A stretch of 64,000 nucleotides of DNA from Megaustenia siamemsis (taxonomy: Eukaryota; Mollusca; Gastropoda; Stylommatophora; Ariophantidae). Under the pieces are notes generated by a model. The model saw nothing but the letters and a program-made list of their open reading frames with translations, was not told where the DNA came from and made no database searches. The position numbers and the translations under genes are program-made. This document shows, one piece after another, positions 23,598 to 38,230 of the stretch (position 1 is the first letter of the stretch; each line of letters begins with the position of its first letter). Location of the stretch: NCBI GenBank assembly GCA_032433765.1, contig JAVIAB010000092.1, positions 38,453,718-38,517,717 on the forward strand, in the 5' to 3' direction.

Positions 23598-23902
23598 TTT
23601 TAACTTCTGTCGAAGTCCCTAGATACTAGGAACTGAACTGTGTGTGCTAATCCGTTTATCCCTGGCAGCCGTGTACACATGGGCCCCTCGCAGCACAGGC
23701 AGAGCCACGTCTATAAAGGTACTCATATTTTTGTCGTCGATGAGTAATTGACGGTTCAAACCGGGCCTCGTTGCTGAGACCAGGGGTGGTTGCAGTAAAA
23801 AGAAATCACACATACAAATCAACTGGTGCAGACGGGATTTGAACTCAGAACCTCTCTGTCTCCAGACTGTCGTCTTGCCTCGAGACTAACCAATTTCCCC
23901 AA
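23598..23902 (-). other. SINE family X, full-length copy
   Basis: tRNA-derived SINE of about 300 bp. Read on the minus strand, a tRNA-like head (CTCGAGGCAAGACG-type block and B-box-like GAGTTCAAATCC) is followed by the body blocks GTCTCAGCAACGAGGCCCGG, AATTACTCATCGACG, GGCTGCCAGGGATAAACGGA and the 3' end GACTTCGACAGAAGTTAAAA. Three other copies are at 31008, 51347 and 52893. Confidence 0.75.
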
Positions 23903-24914
23903 GAAACATTAGATTAATGACGTGCTCCTTGGCTGACAAAACGTGCTACACATTATTCACGTTTTATCTTCTTGGAACATAATATCACGTAAACGTTCAT
24001 AAACATTTATGTTTTTTCTTTCATTTCTATACAAATAAGTATTTCCAGGTTATCCACATCATAGACTATTTCACCAATATTCGATGAAAAACCGGATAGC
24101 ATCTGGGCTGAAAGTGGTCATTGGCTCATACTTGACTGCTTGCGTGTCAGAATCAATGGAATCATCTGATCAAATCCTGGTCCGCCTCCTCTCGTCTATT
24201 CTCAGAACAGACTAACCAGTCTGGCTTAGCGAGTAACGCTTGAAGGGGACGACAACCTGATACCCAAACAAGGACATCCAATGCACTTGACAGAATGTCG
24301 TAATGTCGCAGTTTGGTGTAAAGTACAAAACAACGCCTACCTAACGTTCTTTTATGGGCGGACGATGAGAAGGAGTAGCCGCCGAGCACGAAATTAGGCT
24401 AACATAGAGATCACGTGATCTCCTGATGTTAACAGAAGCACTCACTGATTTACATGCTTACACAATTTAAAAAAAAAATGTTTTTGGTCTTCGGGTTTGA
24501 TTGTCATTCTAGCACCAGTATAAATATTCAGAGAACGGACGAGACAAAGTGGAAATACCGCACTACATTCGTATGTATAACATTCCAGCAAGTGCAAGCT
24601 TTCTTTCACAATGATGTTAGGATAGTGATGTGGCTCTCTCTCTGAAAAAATGAATTATATATGATTCCGTTTTTTAATTATGAATGTATGATCACTGTCG
24701 CTATCTCACTTTCTATATGTTCGCACTTTTATACTTGAACTGTGAATAAAGTAAACAAAACGTTCCCATAAATAGCTTTAGTCATAGAGAGGGAGTTAGA
24801 GAGATGGGGGGGGGGGAGTGGGAGAGAGAGAAATAAATTGCAGATTACAAATTATAATAAAGTAATAATATATTTGCTACTCAGAAATGCTCAATTCGAT
24901 AATAAAATATCGAA

Positions 24915-25080
24915 TCATCATCATCATTAAGTTTCATGCCACTAGATGATGGCCTTACCATCAACTTTATGTCTATACAGTTGTTTGTCAGTTTTTGTGT
25001 TGATTTTTTACGCCATTTTCTTAAATAATCTGGTATATTTGCTTCCTATTAGTCTTCTTACCCCTTATTCCCTTGATGTT
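24915..25080 (-). mobile_element. LINE type A-like 3' fragment
   Basis: The minus strand reads IPDYLRKWRKKST and continues to a GMK-L end beside the TCATCATCATT motif. This corresponds to LPDSLREWLGRKSTTEM of the copy at 29020-29812. Very short and dead. Confidence 0.5.
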
Positions 25081-25283
25081 TCACTTTGATGCATTATCTT
25101 TCAGATATTCCATTTACGTTACACGGCCAGAACTGATTATTTCCATCTGACAACATGCTTTCCATTTTACTTTGACTTATAGGTATTTTCGCTATCCTTT
25201 TTAGGTAGTTTATGCTTCTCTCAAAGTATCTCTCACGTCTCACGGGATGACTAAAGTAGAAAGCTGATGATAATTCACATGTC

Positions 25284-25400
25284 AAAGGAATGTTGGAACA
25301 CGGTGCCAAGAGGGGCAAAAGAAGCAAAATCATCATCAGCGGAAAAGAACGTGATACGGGAGATCAATGCAGGACAGGAACTTTTGGTAAACGAACGCTT
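25284..25400 (+). repeat. Left member of an inverted pair flanking the 44-bp array
   Basis: About 117 bp (with GGAACACGGTGCCAAGAGGG and GGAAAAGAACGT) that recurs in reverse complement at 26671-26795 with moderate divergence. The two copies sit on either side of the 44-bp tandem array. A 63-codon frame covers this copy but has no recognisable domain. Confidence 0.7.
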
Positions 25401-25542
25401 CGATGCTTGCTTGACACAGCGTGTAAGGGAATGTCTTGACTGCGGTGACGCCAGCTAAAGACCAAAGACTAAAGACTCAACGTAATTCCGTATATCTACA
25501 TTTGTGTAGCCTTCACAGATGTTCTTGTCTCTTGCTCAATTT

Positions 25543-26668
25543 TCCAATCCACACATCACTACCATACAGACGACTAGCTTGACATAACATTATCCACACA
25601 TCACTACCATAAAGACACTAGCTAGACATAACATTTTCCACATATCACTACCATAAAGACACTAGCTAGACATAACATTTTCCACATATCACTACCATAA
25701 AGACACTAGCTAGACATAACATTTTCCACATATCACTACCATAAAGACACTAGCTAGACATAACATTTTCCACATATCACTACCATAAAGATACTAGCTA
25801 GACATAACATTTTCCACATATCACTACCATAAAGACACTAGCTAGACATAACATTTTCCACATATCACTACCATAAAGACACTAGCTAGACATAACATTT
25901 TCCACATATCACTACCATAAAGACACTAGCTAGACATAACATTTTCCACATATTACTACCATACAGACGACTAGCTGGACATAACATTCTCCACACACCA
26001 CTACCATAAAGACAGTAGCTAGACATAACATTATCCACACATCACTACCATAAAGACACTAGCTAGACATAATATTCTGCACACATCACTACCACAAATA
26101 CAATACGTAGACATAACAATATCCACACATCACTATCATAAAGACACTAGCTAGACATAACAATATCCACACATCACTACCATAAAGACACTAGCTAGAC
26201 ATAACAATATCCACTCATCACTACCATAAAGACACTAGCTAGACATAACAATATCCACACATCACTACCATAAAGACACTAGCTAGACATACCATTCTCC
26301 ACACATCACTACCATAAAGACACTAGCTAGACATAACATTATCCACACATCACTACCATAAAGACACTAGCTAGACATAACATTCTCCACACATCACTAC
26401 CATAAAGACACTAGCTAGGCATAACATTCTCCACACATCACTACCATAAAGACACTAGCTAGACATAACAATATCCACACATCACTACCATAAAGACACT
26501 AGCTAGACATAACAATATCCACACATCACTACCATAAAGACACTAGCTAGACATAACAATATCCACACATCACTACCATAAAGACACTAGCTAGACATAA
26601 CAATATCCACACATCACTACCATAAAGACACTAGCTAGACATAACAATATCCACACATCACTACTACT
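25543..26668. repeat. 44-bp tandem array, about 25 copies
   Basis: Unit ACTACCATAAAGACACTAGC plus TAGACATAACATTTTCCACA plus TATC. The first block of units has TTTTCCACATATC. Later units have ATATCCACACATC or TTCTCCACACATC, so variants are clustered. It starts and ends next to the inverted pair described at 25284 and 26671. Confidence 0.95.
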
Positions 26669-26670
26669 GG

Positions 26671-26795
26671 CGTTCGTCTACTAAATGTTCCTGTTCTGCA
26701 TTGAGTGACTGTATTACGTTCTTTTCCACTGAGGATGACTTCCCCGACTTTGCCCCTTGTGGCACCGTGTTCCATCATTTCCTTGACACATGGAT
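26671..26795 (-). repeat. Right member of the inverted pair
   Basis: Reverse complement of 25284-25400 (for example TTTGCCCCTTGTGGCACCGT and ACGTTCTTTTCC). It joins the LINE type B copy that starts at about 26880. Confidence 0.7.
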
Positions 26796-26879
26796 TATCC
26801 TCAGCTTCCATCTTATCGTCATCCTGTAAGAGGTGAGAGATACTTTGAGAGCACAGTGAACAACATAAAAATTGATAGC

Positions 26880-28266
26880 AAAATTATTCAAAGAAGAAGT
26901 GGAAAACGCCTTGCGCAATATGAATGCAGGAAAACCTCGTGGTCCAGATAATATAACTAAAGAGAAGCCATGAGTGAATTTTAAATAGAAGTTATAACGA
27001 AAATATTGAGTGATATCTACAACACCGGATATATACCAGACGACCTGCTAAAATCAATATTCATAGCCCTAACAAAGAAATCTGGTCCGATTGAAAGCGA
27101 TGATCATCAACAGATCAATACATATGCTTAATAGATTACACCGAAGTACCTGAGAAGGTATAGCGCCAAGAAATAATCAACATTTTAGAAAGCATAAACG
27201 TTGACATAAAAGATCTAAGAATAATAAAGAACATGTACTGGCAACAAACAGCATAAGTACTGGACATCACTTGCCAATGTTTCAAGAAATAAAACGGGGT
27301 TTTAGGCAAGGTTGTATACTGTCACTAGATTGATTTGATATGAATGGTGAGATTACTTTAAGATCCATAAGGGACATGAAGGGACAAACAATTCGAGGTC
27401 ATAATGTAAATATCCTCAGGCATACTGATGTAATAAAGGCATCGAATGGATACAAGGAGACCATTTGGAGGACCCCGACTTTGCAAATGACATAGTTCTC
27501 ATCAGCAGTCAAATAAAAACGATGCAGGAAAACACAAATGAACTATCATCAATAGCCAGCAAAATTGGGCTTGAGATCAATCATGAAAAGACTAAAGTCA
27601 TGAGAAGTTTAATTCCAACAGATGACAAAATATACATGGAAAACAAACCAGTAGAAGAGATCGATCACTTTATCTATCTTGGAAGTCACATTGATCGAGA
27701 AGGGGATATAAGTAAAGAAATTAGAATCAGAATAGCTAAGCATCAATGTCTTTCAGAAGCCTTGAAAAGTTATGGAAATCAAAACTAATCAGCACAAACA
27801 CAAGACTTAGACTATTCAAATAAAATGTACCATCAACCCTTACGTATGCGTGTGAAAGCTGGAAAACAACAAGAGATATACAAACAAAGTTGAACGCATT
27901 CGAAAATAAATGGCTAAGGAAAATACTTGGTATAGCGTGGAACAAATTCAAAGCAAAAGAGGAAATTAGAGAAATCGCCAATCAACCACTAATATCTTCA
28001 GTAATAAAGAAAAGACGATGGTCATATGTTGGAAAAAATGAAAAAAAAGAGGAAGACCCAGGGAGACACTGAGAAGAACATTGATGCGAGAGACAAGAGC
28101 AGCAGGATTCGGCTCCCTCAATGAGATAGAGCTGCTTGCACAGAACAGAGACAGATGGCGAGATTTAATAAAATATCTTTAAAAGAAAACTGCTAGAACA
28201 AAAATTCAGATAGGAGAATGTGTATCTTGGTCTACGCCCTATGGGCCGGCTACGGCTCGAAAGGTC
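26880..28266 (+). mobile_element. LINE type B, RT region to 3' end, degenerate
   Basis: Plus-strand pieces in order: VENALRNMNAGKPRGPDNIT (the usual block upstream of the RT core), IKRGFRQGCILSLD, DPDFANDIVLISSQ (the A-D-D box changed to FAND), GLEINHEKTKVM, DHFIYLGSHIDREGDISKEIRIRIA, ACESWKTT, WLRKILGIAWNKF, KRRWSYVG, KRGRPRETLRRTLMRETRAAG and RDRWRDLIKYL. Frameshifts and stops are frequent. A 3' untranslated end of about 60 bp runs straight into the TAGA array, as expected if the LINE ended in a TAGA-type tail. Confidence 0.8.
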
Positions 28267-29812
<1,546 letters not shown>

Positions 29813-31007
29813 TTACATCATTTATAATGAGTTCTATAATTTCTTCACTTAATTAAGAATATTTCATTTAAAACACTTACCTTGCAACATGTGAAATAAA
29901 TACTTAATTTGAAACATTTTAAACAAATGACAGTTTTGACCCTTTTGTGTTTAATAAATAAAAAAAAAATTAATTTGATCAGCCACCATGACAATCATAT
30001 AATAGATTAAATTTCCTGGTGTTCATCAATGTGTTTCTAATTAAGCATTGCTTCATTTCTTGTTTAATGCTCTTTCTGTCGGTGAGAATCATTGTAAACA
30101 CTTTTCTTAAATGAGGACAACCTATTTGTCAGCAGAAAGGAACTGTCGGTTCGCTGCTTCATACCTGCTATGAATCTATCGTAACTGCAACAAGTTAAAA
30201 AGTTAAACAATTAATAAAAGGGACGAACAAGTATGTGGTGTCAACTTGTGGATAAGAATACCATTAAAACAAACAAATAAAAAAGCTAGTAATACAACAT
30301 AATCAAATACAAAGACAGCACACTCGTATATACATGTCGCAATCAGAGACATCTTAAGCTTGCTTTAACTCTGGTATTTAAACAACATGTGTTATTTGTA
30401 AGGTATATCAACACGTATTAGCAAGATGTTTTGTACATATAAACATGTGTTATTTGTAAGGTATATCAACACGTATTAGCAAGATGTTTTGTACATATAA
30501 ACATATTTTACGACACCGATGCTATATTCCAAAATATGAAGGTGTGCCTGTCTCGTTTCTTAATTCTTGCATCATTATTGCTGTAGCAATTATCATTTCA
30601 TAAACACACACATTTCCAGGAAAAATATCTTAATGTTGTGTGTCTATGACAAATGAAACACTATTTTAATTTACAGTGGACACAATTTCCAATATTTATC
30701 CATCATGTTTTCTGTACAAATGATAGAGATATTTACTTTCGCTTAATTTCATAATTTTTTATATCAAATTTAAATGATTAATTGATAACGTTAAATGTTT
30801 TTGAAAATGTAGTTTACTTTATTGGTCTGACGAAGAATAATTCATGTAATACAAATATGTACACACACTATAGAATTTGTCTTGTACTTTGTCAAAACGT
30901 TATTTTCAAACAACTGTTTCTTACATTTATACAATTGGTTGCAGCCTTCAAGCAAGATTTGATATGTGTATTTCCAATTTGTATTTTATCTATTTTGTTC
31001 AAACAAT
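29813..31007. other. No gene recognised; one 58-bp duplication
   Basis: AT-rich. A 58-bp segment (starting AACATGTGTTATTTGTAAGG) occurs twice in tandem at 30384-30500. Nothing else is supported. Confidence 0.6.
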
Positions 31008-31341
31008 GTAGGTGGTGGACTGGCTGGTGTCGAGGCAAGACGCCGGCCTCGAAACATAGAGGTTGAGGGTTCAAACCACGACCACATTGGGTGGGATTTT
31101 TATTTATGATTTCTCTCTGCGACAACCACCCCTGGTCTCAGCAGCGAGGCCCGGCTTGAAACGTCAATTACTCATCGTCGGAAAAAAATATGAGTACCTC
31201 CGAATTCGGAGTTGTCTGCTTGTGCGATGAGGGACTCCTATGCACACGGCTGCCAGGGAAAATGGATTAACACGCAAAATTCAGTTCCTAGTCTCTAGGG
31301 ACTTCGTCAGAGGTAAAGAAAAAAAAATTTAAAAAAAAAAA
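31008..31341 (+). other. SINE family X, full-length copy with A-rich tail
   Basis: The best copy for reading the family: a head with GGTGGACTGGCTGG (A-box position) and GAGGGTTCAAACC (B box), then CCCCTGGTCTCAGCAGCGAG, CGTCAATTACTCATCGTCGG, TGAGGGACTCC, GGCTGCCAGGG, GACTTCGTCAGAGGTAAAG and an A-rich tail. Confidence 0.8.
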
Positions 31342-31799
31342 CATGTCGGTTCAATGTTAACTTATTTGGTCTTCCCTTTCATATCTTTTCAATTTCTTTG
31401 ACTATAATTTCCGCCATTGTTAAATGCTTCCTTCTCCGTCTTATATTTTGTTTTATCACGAAAGTTCTAAAGATACTTCCGAAAAAAAGACATGCTCTAA
31501 AAATTAAATAACAAAATATGTGTGTTGCTTATTCCTGCACTTTGTGACTTTCAATGAGAATTGCCACTTAACTGATTCGAGTGAAAAACTTCGCCGCTAT
31601 ATGTTTTATTACTTTAGTTTTCACTGCAAACATCCACACAATATTACAATTTGTCTTTAGTGTTCATGCTTTATATACAAGCTACGTTCTTCTAACCCTT
31701 TACAGCAAAACTTCTGAATAAATTTAATTTGTTTTTCTTTGTTACACATTCTTAATCAAGGATTTTAAATACCTAGGAAGTCTAGTGACTGAAATTAGA

Positions 31800-34700
31800 T
31801 TGTAGACGTTGAGATGCAATGACTCAAATCTGACTTTCGGCATTGGGATTATTGCCTCAAATCTGAATGTGGACGTTGGGATCAATGCCTCAAATCTGAA
31901 TGTGGAAGTTGGGATCAATGCCTCAAATCTGAATGTGGACGTTGAGATTCAATGACTCAAATCTGAATGTAGACTTTGAGATTCAATGACTCAAATCTGA
32001 CTTTCGGCATTGGGATCATTGCCTCAAATCTGAATGTAGACGTTGAGATTCAATGACTCAAATCTGAATGTAGACGTTGAGATTCAATGACTCAAATCTG
32101 CCTTTCGGCATAGGGATCATTGCCTCAAATCTGAATGTAGACGTTGAGATTCAATGACTCAAATCTGAATGTGGACGTTGAGATTCAATGACTCAAATCT
32201 GAATGTAGACGTTGAGATTCAATGACTCAAATCTGAATGTGGACGTTGAGATTCAATGACTCAAATCTGACTTTCGGCATTGGGATCATTGCCTCAATTC
32301 TGAATGTGGACGTTGGGATCAATGACTCAAATCTGACTTTCGGCATTGGGATCATTGCCTCAAATCTGAATGTGGACGTTGAGATTCAATGGCTCAAATC
32401 TGACTTTCGGCATTGGGATCATTGCCTCAAATCTGAATGTGGACGTTGGGATCAATGACTCAAATCTGAATGTGGACGTTGGGATCATTGCCTCAAATCT
32501 GAATGTGGACGTTGGGATCAATGACTCAAATCTGAATATGGACGTTGGGATCAATGCCTCAAATCTGAATGTGGACGTTGAGATTCAATGACTCAAATCT
32601 GACTTTCGGCATTGGGATCATTGCCTCAAATCTGAATGTGGACGTTGGGATCATTGCCTCAAATCTGAATGTGGACGTTGGGATCAATGACTCAAATCTG
32701 AATATGGACGTTGGGATCAATGCCTCAAATCTGAATGTGGACGTTGAGATTCAATGACTCAAATCTGACTTTCGGCATTGGGATCATTGCCTCAAATCTG
32801 AATGTGGACGTTGGGATCAATGACTCAAATCTGAATGTGGACGTTGGGATCATTGCCTCAAATCTGAATGTGGACGTTGGGATCAATGACTCAAATCTGA
32901 CTTTGGGCATTGGGATCAATGACTCAAATCTTAATGTGGACGTTGGGATCAATGACTCAAATCTGAATGTGGATGTTGGGATCAATGACTCAAATCTGAC
33001 TTTGGGCATTGGGATCATTGCCTCAAATCTGAATGTGGACGTTGGGATCAATGACTCAAATCTGAATGTGGACGTTGGGTTCAATGACTCAAATCTGAAT
33101 GTGGACGTTGGGACCAATGCCTCAAATCTGAATGTGGACGTTGGGATCAATGACTCAAATCTGACTTTGTGCATTGGGATCATTGCTTCAAATATGAATG
33201 TGAACGTTGGGATCAATGGCTCAAATCTGAATGTGGACGTTGGGATCAATGACTCATATCTGAATGTGGACGTTGGGATCATTGCCTCAAATCTAAATGT
33301 GGACGTTGGGATCAATGACTCAAATCTGAATGTGGACGTTGGGATCATTGTCTCAAATCTGAATGTGGACGTTGGGATCAATGACTCAAATCTGAATGTG
33401 GACGTTGAGATCAATGACTCAAATCTGAATGTGGACGTTGGAATCAAAGACTCAAATCTGACTTTCGGCATTGGGATCATTGCTTCAAATATGAATGTGG
33501 ATGTTGGGATCAATGACTCAAATCCAAATGTGGACGTTGGGATCAATGACTCAAATCTGAATGTGGACGTTGGGATCAATTCCTCAAATCTGAATGTGGA
33601 CGTTGGGATCAATGACTGAAATCTGAATGTGGACGTTGGGTTCAATGACTCCAATCTGACGTTGGGCATTGGGATCATTGCCTCAAATCTGAATGTGGAC
33701 GTTGGAATCAATGACTCAAATCTGACTTCCGGCATTGGGATCATTGCCTCAAATCTGAATGTGGACGTTGAGATTCAATGATTCAAATCTGACTTTCGGC
33801 ATTGTGATCATTCCCTCAAATCTGAATGTGGATGTTGGGATCAATGACTCAAATCTGAATGTGTACGTTGGGATCAATGACTCAAATCTGAATGTGGATG
33901 TTGAGATTCAATGACTCAAATCTGACTTTGGGCATTGGGATCAATGACTCAAATCTGATAATGGGCATTGGGAACAGTGACACAAAACTGCTGTGACGCT
34001 GGGATTAATGACTCAAAAGTCACTGCGACATTGTAATCGATGACTCATATCTGACTGTGACGTTGTGATCAATGACATAACACTGACTGTGAAGCTGGTA
34101 TCAATGACTCGAATCTGACTGTGACGTTGGGATCAATGACTCACATCTGACAGTGGACATTGGGATCAATGAGAACAATCTGATAATGGACATTGGAATC
34201 AATGATTCATATCTGAAAATGGACATTGGGATCAATGACTCATATCTGATAATGGACATTGGGATCAATGACTGATATCTGATAATGGACATTGGGATCA
34301 ATGACTCAAATCTGATAATGGGCATTGGGATTAATGACTCAAATCCGATAATTGACAGTGGGATCAATGATTCAAATCTGATATTTGATATTGTGATCAA
34401 TGACTAAAATCTGACAGTGAACATAGGGATCAATGCTTGAAATCTAATAATAGACATGAGATGAATTACTCTAATTTGATATAGACATTGGAATCAATTA
34501 CTAAAATCTGATAATGGACATTGGGATCAATGACTAAAATCTGATAATGGACAATGTCATCAATGACTCAAATTTGATAATGGTCATTGGGATCAATGAC
34601 TCAAATCTGATAATGGACATTGTGATCAGTGACTGAAATCTGATAATGGACATTGTGATCAATGACTCAAATCTATTAATGGACATTGTGATCAATGACT

Positions 34701-34890
34701 CAAATCTGATAATGGACATTGTGATCAATGTCTAAAATCTGATAATGGACATTGTGATCAATGACTCAAATCTGATAATGGACATTGGGATTAATGACTG
34801 AAATCTGATAATGGACATTGTGATCAAGGACATAAACTGACTGTGGACATTGGGGTTGGTGACTCAAATCTGTCCATGGACGTATTGATC
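31800..34890. repeat. 33/34-bp minisatellite, about 90 copies
   Basis: Unit AATCTGAATGTGGACGTTGG plus GATCAATGACTCA (33 bp), with interspersed units carrying TGACTTTCGGCATTGGGATC. In 31800-32760, 34-bp units (GAGATTC for GGGATC) shift the frame. From 32735 to 33740 most units are 33 bp, so 294-codon plus and 339-codon minus frames run through. From about 33950 the units change to TGATAATGGACATTGGGATC. The frames are products of the repeat period. Confidence 0.95.
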
Positions 34891-34999
34891 AGTGAATCAG
34901 AACCGGTCAGGTTACTGCACTCTAATGACGTGGCACGATAAATGACTATCTACCCTTGCTATTATATTAAAGATAGAAGAATTGTACAGAATATATCCT

Positions 35000-35018
35000 C
35001 CCCCCCCCCCCCCCCCCC
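35000..35018. repeat. C homopolymer
   Basis: About 19 C in a row, followed by ACCGCCCACC. Confidence 0.9.
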
Positions 35019-35479
35019 ACCGCCCACCTCAAAAAAAAATATATAAACTTTTTTTGAGATTGAACATGTATGAGGCAGCAGATATAAGCAAATGTTATTC
35101 TATTTATTTATGTTATTCCATTAAATTTACTTCTAATGAAAGTCAGGTCATTTATAACAACAACTCAGATTAAGCCGAGAATAAAAAAAAAACATTCTTT
35201 TTAACCTCAACTTTTGCACTTTCACTGACTTCTCAAAAAAAAAATAATAATTGAAAGTGTAACGATAATTTATGTTTTACTAAGAACAAAATAGACTTCT
35301 GGTTTATTGTTAAAGGATTGCTTAAGCAATTTGAGAGAAGCTCAATGTCGATGTGATTCCGCAATCAAAATAATCATTACTTTAAAAATAAAGACATCGT
35401 TTTTTTTTTACATTAGAAGATTGTTACACCTGCGACATTAATGTTTAAATCAATATATTTTCTACATATTTCAGTAACT

Positions 35480-35570
35480 AGTACAGCAGTGGTTAGGGAA
35501 CTGGCCTACTGAAGACAAGTGGTCGAGTTCCTGTCCTCGACATCTAAGAGTTTAAATTTGCCCAGACATG
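35480..35570 (+). other. tRNA-like SINE head
   Basis: GCAGTGGTTAGGGAACTGGC (A-box region) followed after about 25 bp by GTCGAGTTCCTGTC (B-box-like). Similar in build to 38158-38230. No clear tail. Confidence 0.45.
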
Positions 35571-36169
35571 AATATATATGGAAGATAATATTTTTTTTTA
35601 TTGAGAAAGAAAAGCGACATGATGTAGTCCTGATCACATAATCTAAAATTGTGCTCACAGTCAAGAAAAATATTAGCAGTAGTATCCTATACCCTACATA
35701 AAGCTCAAGAAAATGGTATTGTTCATTCTTATGTCTGTGTTTCTTTCAGTAACCAGTTTAGCTCACGATGATATTCATCAAATTAGCTTGTAATATATCC
35801 AGTGTCTATAACAATTAGTTTGAATGTGAGAACTGAATCAATGTGTTGTTGAAGCTGAATCAATTGAACTGAAAGTGTCGTACAGTGAGTGGCATGATAA
35901 CTTTACAGTGACTAATCGTTGACTGCTGGCGCCAAAAGATTAGTGGACCAGAACTGAACAATGCTATTTATGTGAAACTGAAAACACACTAGGGGAATTA
36001 ACAAGTGGGATCAAAGTAAGTAATAAATGGTTATAGATGCACAATAACAACAGAGAGCACAAAACGTTGTTCTATTCTGACATAAATGTGTCCCTTTGCT
36101 GGAACTAACACATACTCACACACACAAATACAAACACACATGAAGAAGCATATCTTTTTTACAAATTAA

Positions 36170-36308
36170 GTATTAAAGAATGTTGGGTACTGTTATTTAA
36201 ACAATAATAATAAAATGTTAAAGAATATTGGGTACTGTTATTGAAACAATAATAACAAAGTGTTAAAGAATATTGGGTACTGTTATTGAAACAATAATAA
36301 CAAAGTGT
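36170..36308. repeat. 45-bp tandem repeat, 3 copies
   Basis: Three copies of a 45-bp unit (TGTTAAAGAATATTGGGTAC plus TGTTATTGAAACAATAATAA plus CAAAG). The first is the most diverged. Confidence 0.9.
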
Positions 36309-37300
36309 TAAAAAAAAAACTATTTAGCTGGTCTTGTTATTTTACCGAATCCATGAATATTTATTTAGGTCTGTTTCGCTGGAGAAAAACAACTAAATTT
36401 CTGGCCATTAATGTTAGGATTGCTCAAGCAATCTATTAAACCTGATACTTCAAAAACGCCATGATGATATCGGAGCCATCGGGCAGAAAGATGCACCTTT
36501 GACAGCTTTCTCTACAGTAGGAGGAAAAGCATTGTATGCACCTTTAAATGGCGGGCTATGAATTTATGTTATCGTCAGGCGAAGGCGGACGAATTTGACG
36601 TCAACTTATGTGGAATCATCATCTTCTTGTACAGGCATCAAATGTTATCTTCCATGGAACGTCATTTCAACGTTGTCTCTTGCCTGCAGATATATGTTTC
36701 CCTATACTTCGTTTGCTGTTGTCAGCCCATTTTAGTCTTTCTTCGTCTCTGTCTGATGAATTAAGTATTAAAATGAGTATATTTTCGTATGCTCATCCGT
36801 TCTATTTGGTAGTGCATTACCGTGTTCTGCTTTGTAAGAGCAATTATTTATTATGTTTTTATGGTTTTAAGAGAAGAGAAGAGAAGAAACGAAGGATTGG
36901 TGGGACAATGTTGTGTACGATAAGATTGATAAGTACAAAGGTGGATGGAAAAGAGGTCTGGTAGATTGTGAGTGCATTATGGGAAAAGCAGATTACACAA
37001 CCAACATCTTACAGGAACAGTCAATCTGAATACTTTCGGGAAACGCTGGGATGGTGGTGAAGCTTGCATGAGTACTTACTCCACGTATAGAATAGAAAAG
37101 TCTGTGTTTCATTCAATCAGGCTAGCTCTAATGCAATTAAGCTTATTCTGGTTTTTTTTCCCTTGTACAGAAAATATAGAAAAAATTGCACCAAAAAATA
37201 ATTGTTTGTTTTGCTCTGGAGGACGTTATTTATTATTTACTTTACATTTGCAATTCCTGATTGTATATTTTGATCGATGGTTTTGACACACACAGAATAA
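36309..37300. other. No gene recognised
   Basis: Several frames of 60-118 codons exist, none with a domain I recognise. No repeat structure. Confidence 0.5.
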
Positions 37301-37307
37301 GAACCGA

Positions 37308-37912
37308 CAGAGCAAAAACTAGAACAATATTTCATAGAACAAGAACCAGCGTGATAACTGAATGGGTACTGACAGAGCAAGAGCTAGAATGGTAACTGAT
37401 AGAGCAAGACCTAGAATTGTATCTTATAGAGCAAGAGCTAGAATGGTAACTGATAGAGCAAGAGATAGAATGGTTACTGAGAGAGTGAGAGCTAGAATGG
37501 TAACTGAGAGAGCAAGAGCTACAATGGAAACGCATAGAGCAAGAGCTAAATTGGTAACTCATAGAGCAAGCGTTAAAATGGTAACGCATAGAGCAAGAGC
37601 TAAAATGGTAACGCATAGAGCAAGAGCTAAATTGGTAACTCATAGAGCAAGCGGTAAATGGTAACGCATAGAGCAAGAGCTAAAATGGTAACTCATAGAG
37701 CAAGAGCTAAAATGGTAACGCATAGAGCAAGAGCTAAAATGGTAACGAATAGAGCAAGAGCTAAAATGGTAACGCATAGAGCAAGAGCTAAAATGGTAAC
37801 GCATAGAGCAAGAGCTAAAAGGGTAACGCATAGAGCAAGAGCTAAAATGGTAAAGCATAGAGCAAGCGTTAAAATGGTAACGCGCAGAGCAAGAGCTAGA
37901 TTGGTAAGATCG
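37308..37912. repeat. 27-bp minisatellite, about 22 copies
   Basis: Unit AAAATGGTAACGCATAGAGC plus AAGAGCT. The 27-bp period gives nine-residue repeats (MVTHRARAK on plus, SCSMRYHFS on minus). One unit near 37650 lacks a base, which shifts frame and splits the apparent ORFs. Units become more diverged toward the left edge. Confidence 0.95.
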
Positions 37913-38157
37913 AATACCTGAAGAGTCTCGACTTCGTGAAATGACAAACATAAACGAGAGACTTTGAAGAATGAAGAAAAGCTATGTCCAAGTGAGTCAA
38001 GTGATGTTGCAACAAGGAATCATCATGTCATGTGAGACGTAGGAGATAGAGGGGATCACATAAATCATGAAATCAAAACTTCAACATTTTCTTTGAAGAA
38101 ACGGTTGTAAAGACAGAAGATGTTTGTAGGAAGAAAAATAAATCCAATATAAAACCT

Positions 38158-38230
38158 CAATAAAGCAGTGGTTAGAGAAGTGGCCCTCTGCAGACAGAAA
38201 TCAGGTTCTATTCCTTACAGTGATCAGTCC
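38158..38230 (+). other. tRNA-like SINE head
   Basis: AGCAGTGGTTAGAGAAGTGG plus, about 22 bp later, CAGGTTCTATTCC (B-box-like). Related to 35480-35570. Confidence 0.45.

Noticed and set aside
24162..24389. 75-codon minus frame with RLRHYDILSSALDVLVW-like sequence
   Set aside because: Looks protein-like but is too short and unrecognised to call; may be a piece of an unidentified repeat.
25543..26668. Regular repeats resembling a CRISPR array
   Set aside because: Units are contiguous 44-bp tandem repeats without unique spacers, and the window is eukaryotic. The same holds for 66-1106 and 12653-12778.
32725..33744. 339-codon minus frame and 294-codon plus frame
   Set aside because: The 33-bp repeat period keeps both strands open. 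No unique start region, signal or domain.
36608..36964. 118-codon plus frame
   Set aside because: No recognisable domain, overlaps another frame, and I could not match it convincingly to any LINE in the window.
37332..37951. 100-114 codon frames with THRARAK or CSMRYHF repeats
   Set aside because: 27-bp minisatellite, open on both strands, with frame changes inside the array.
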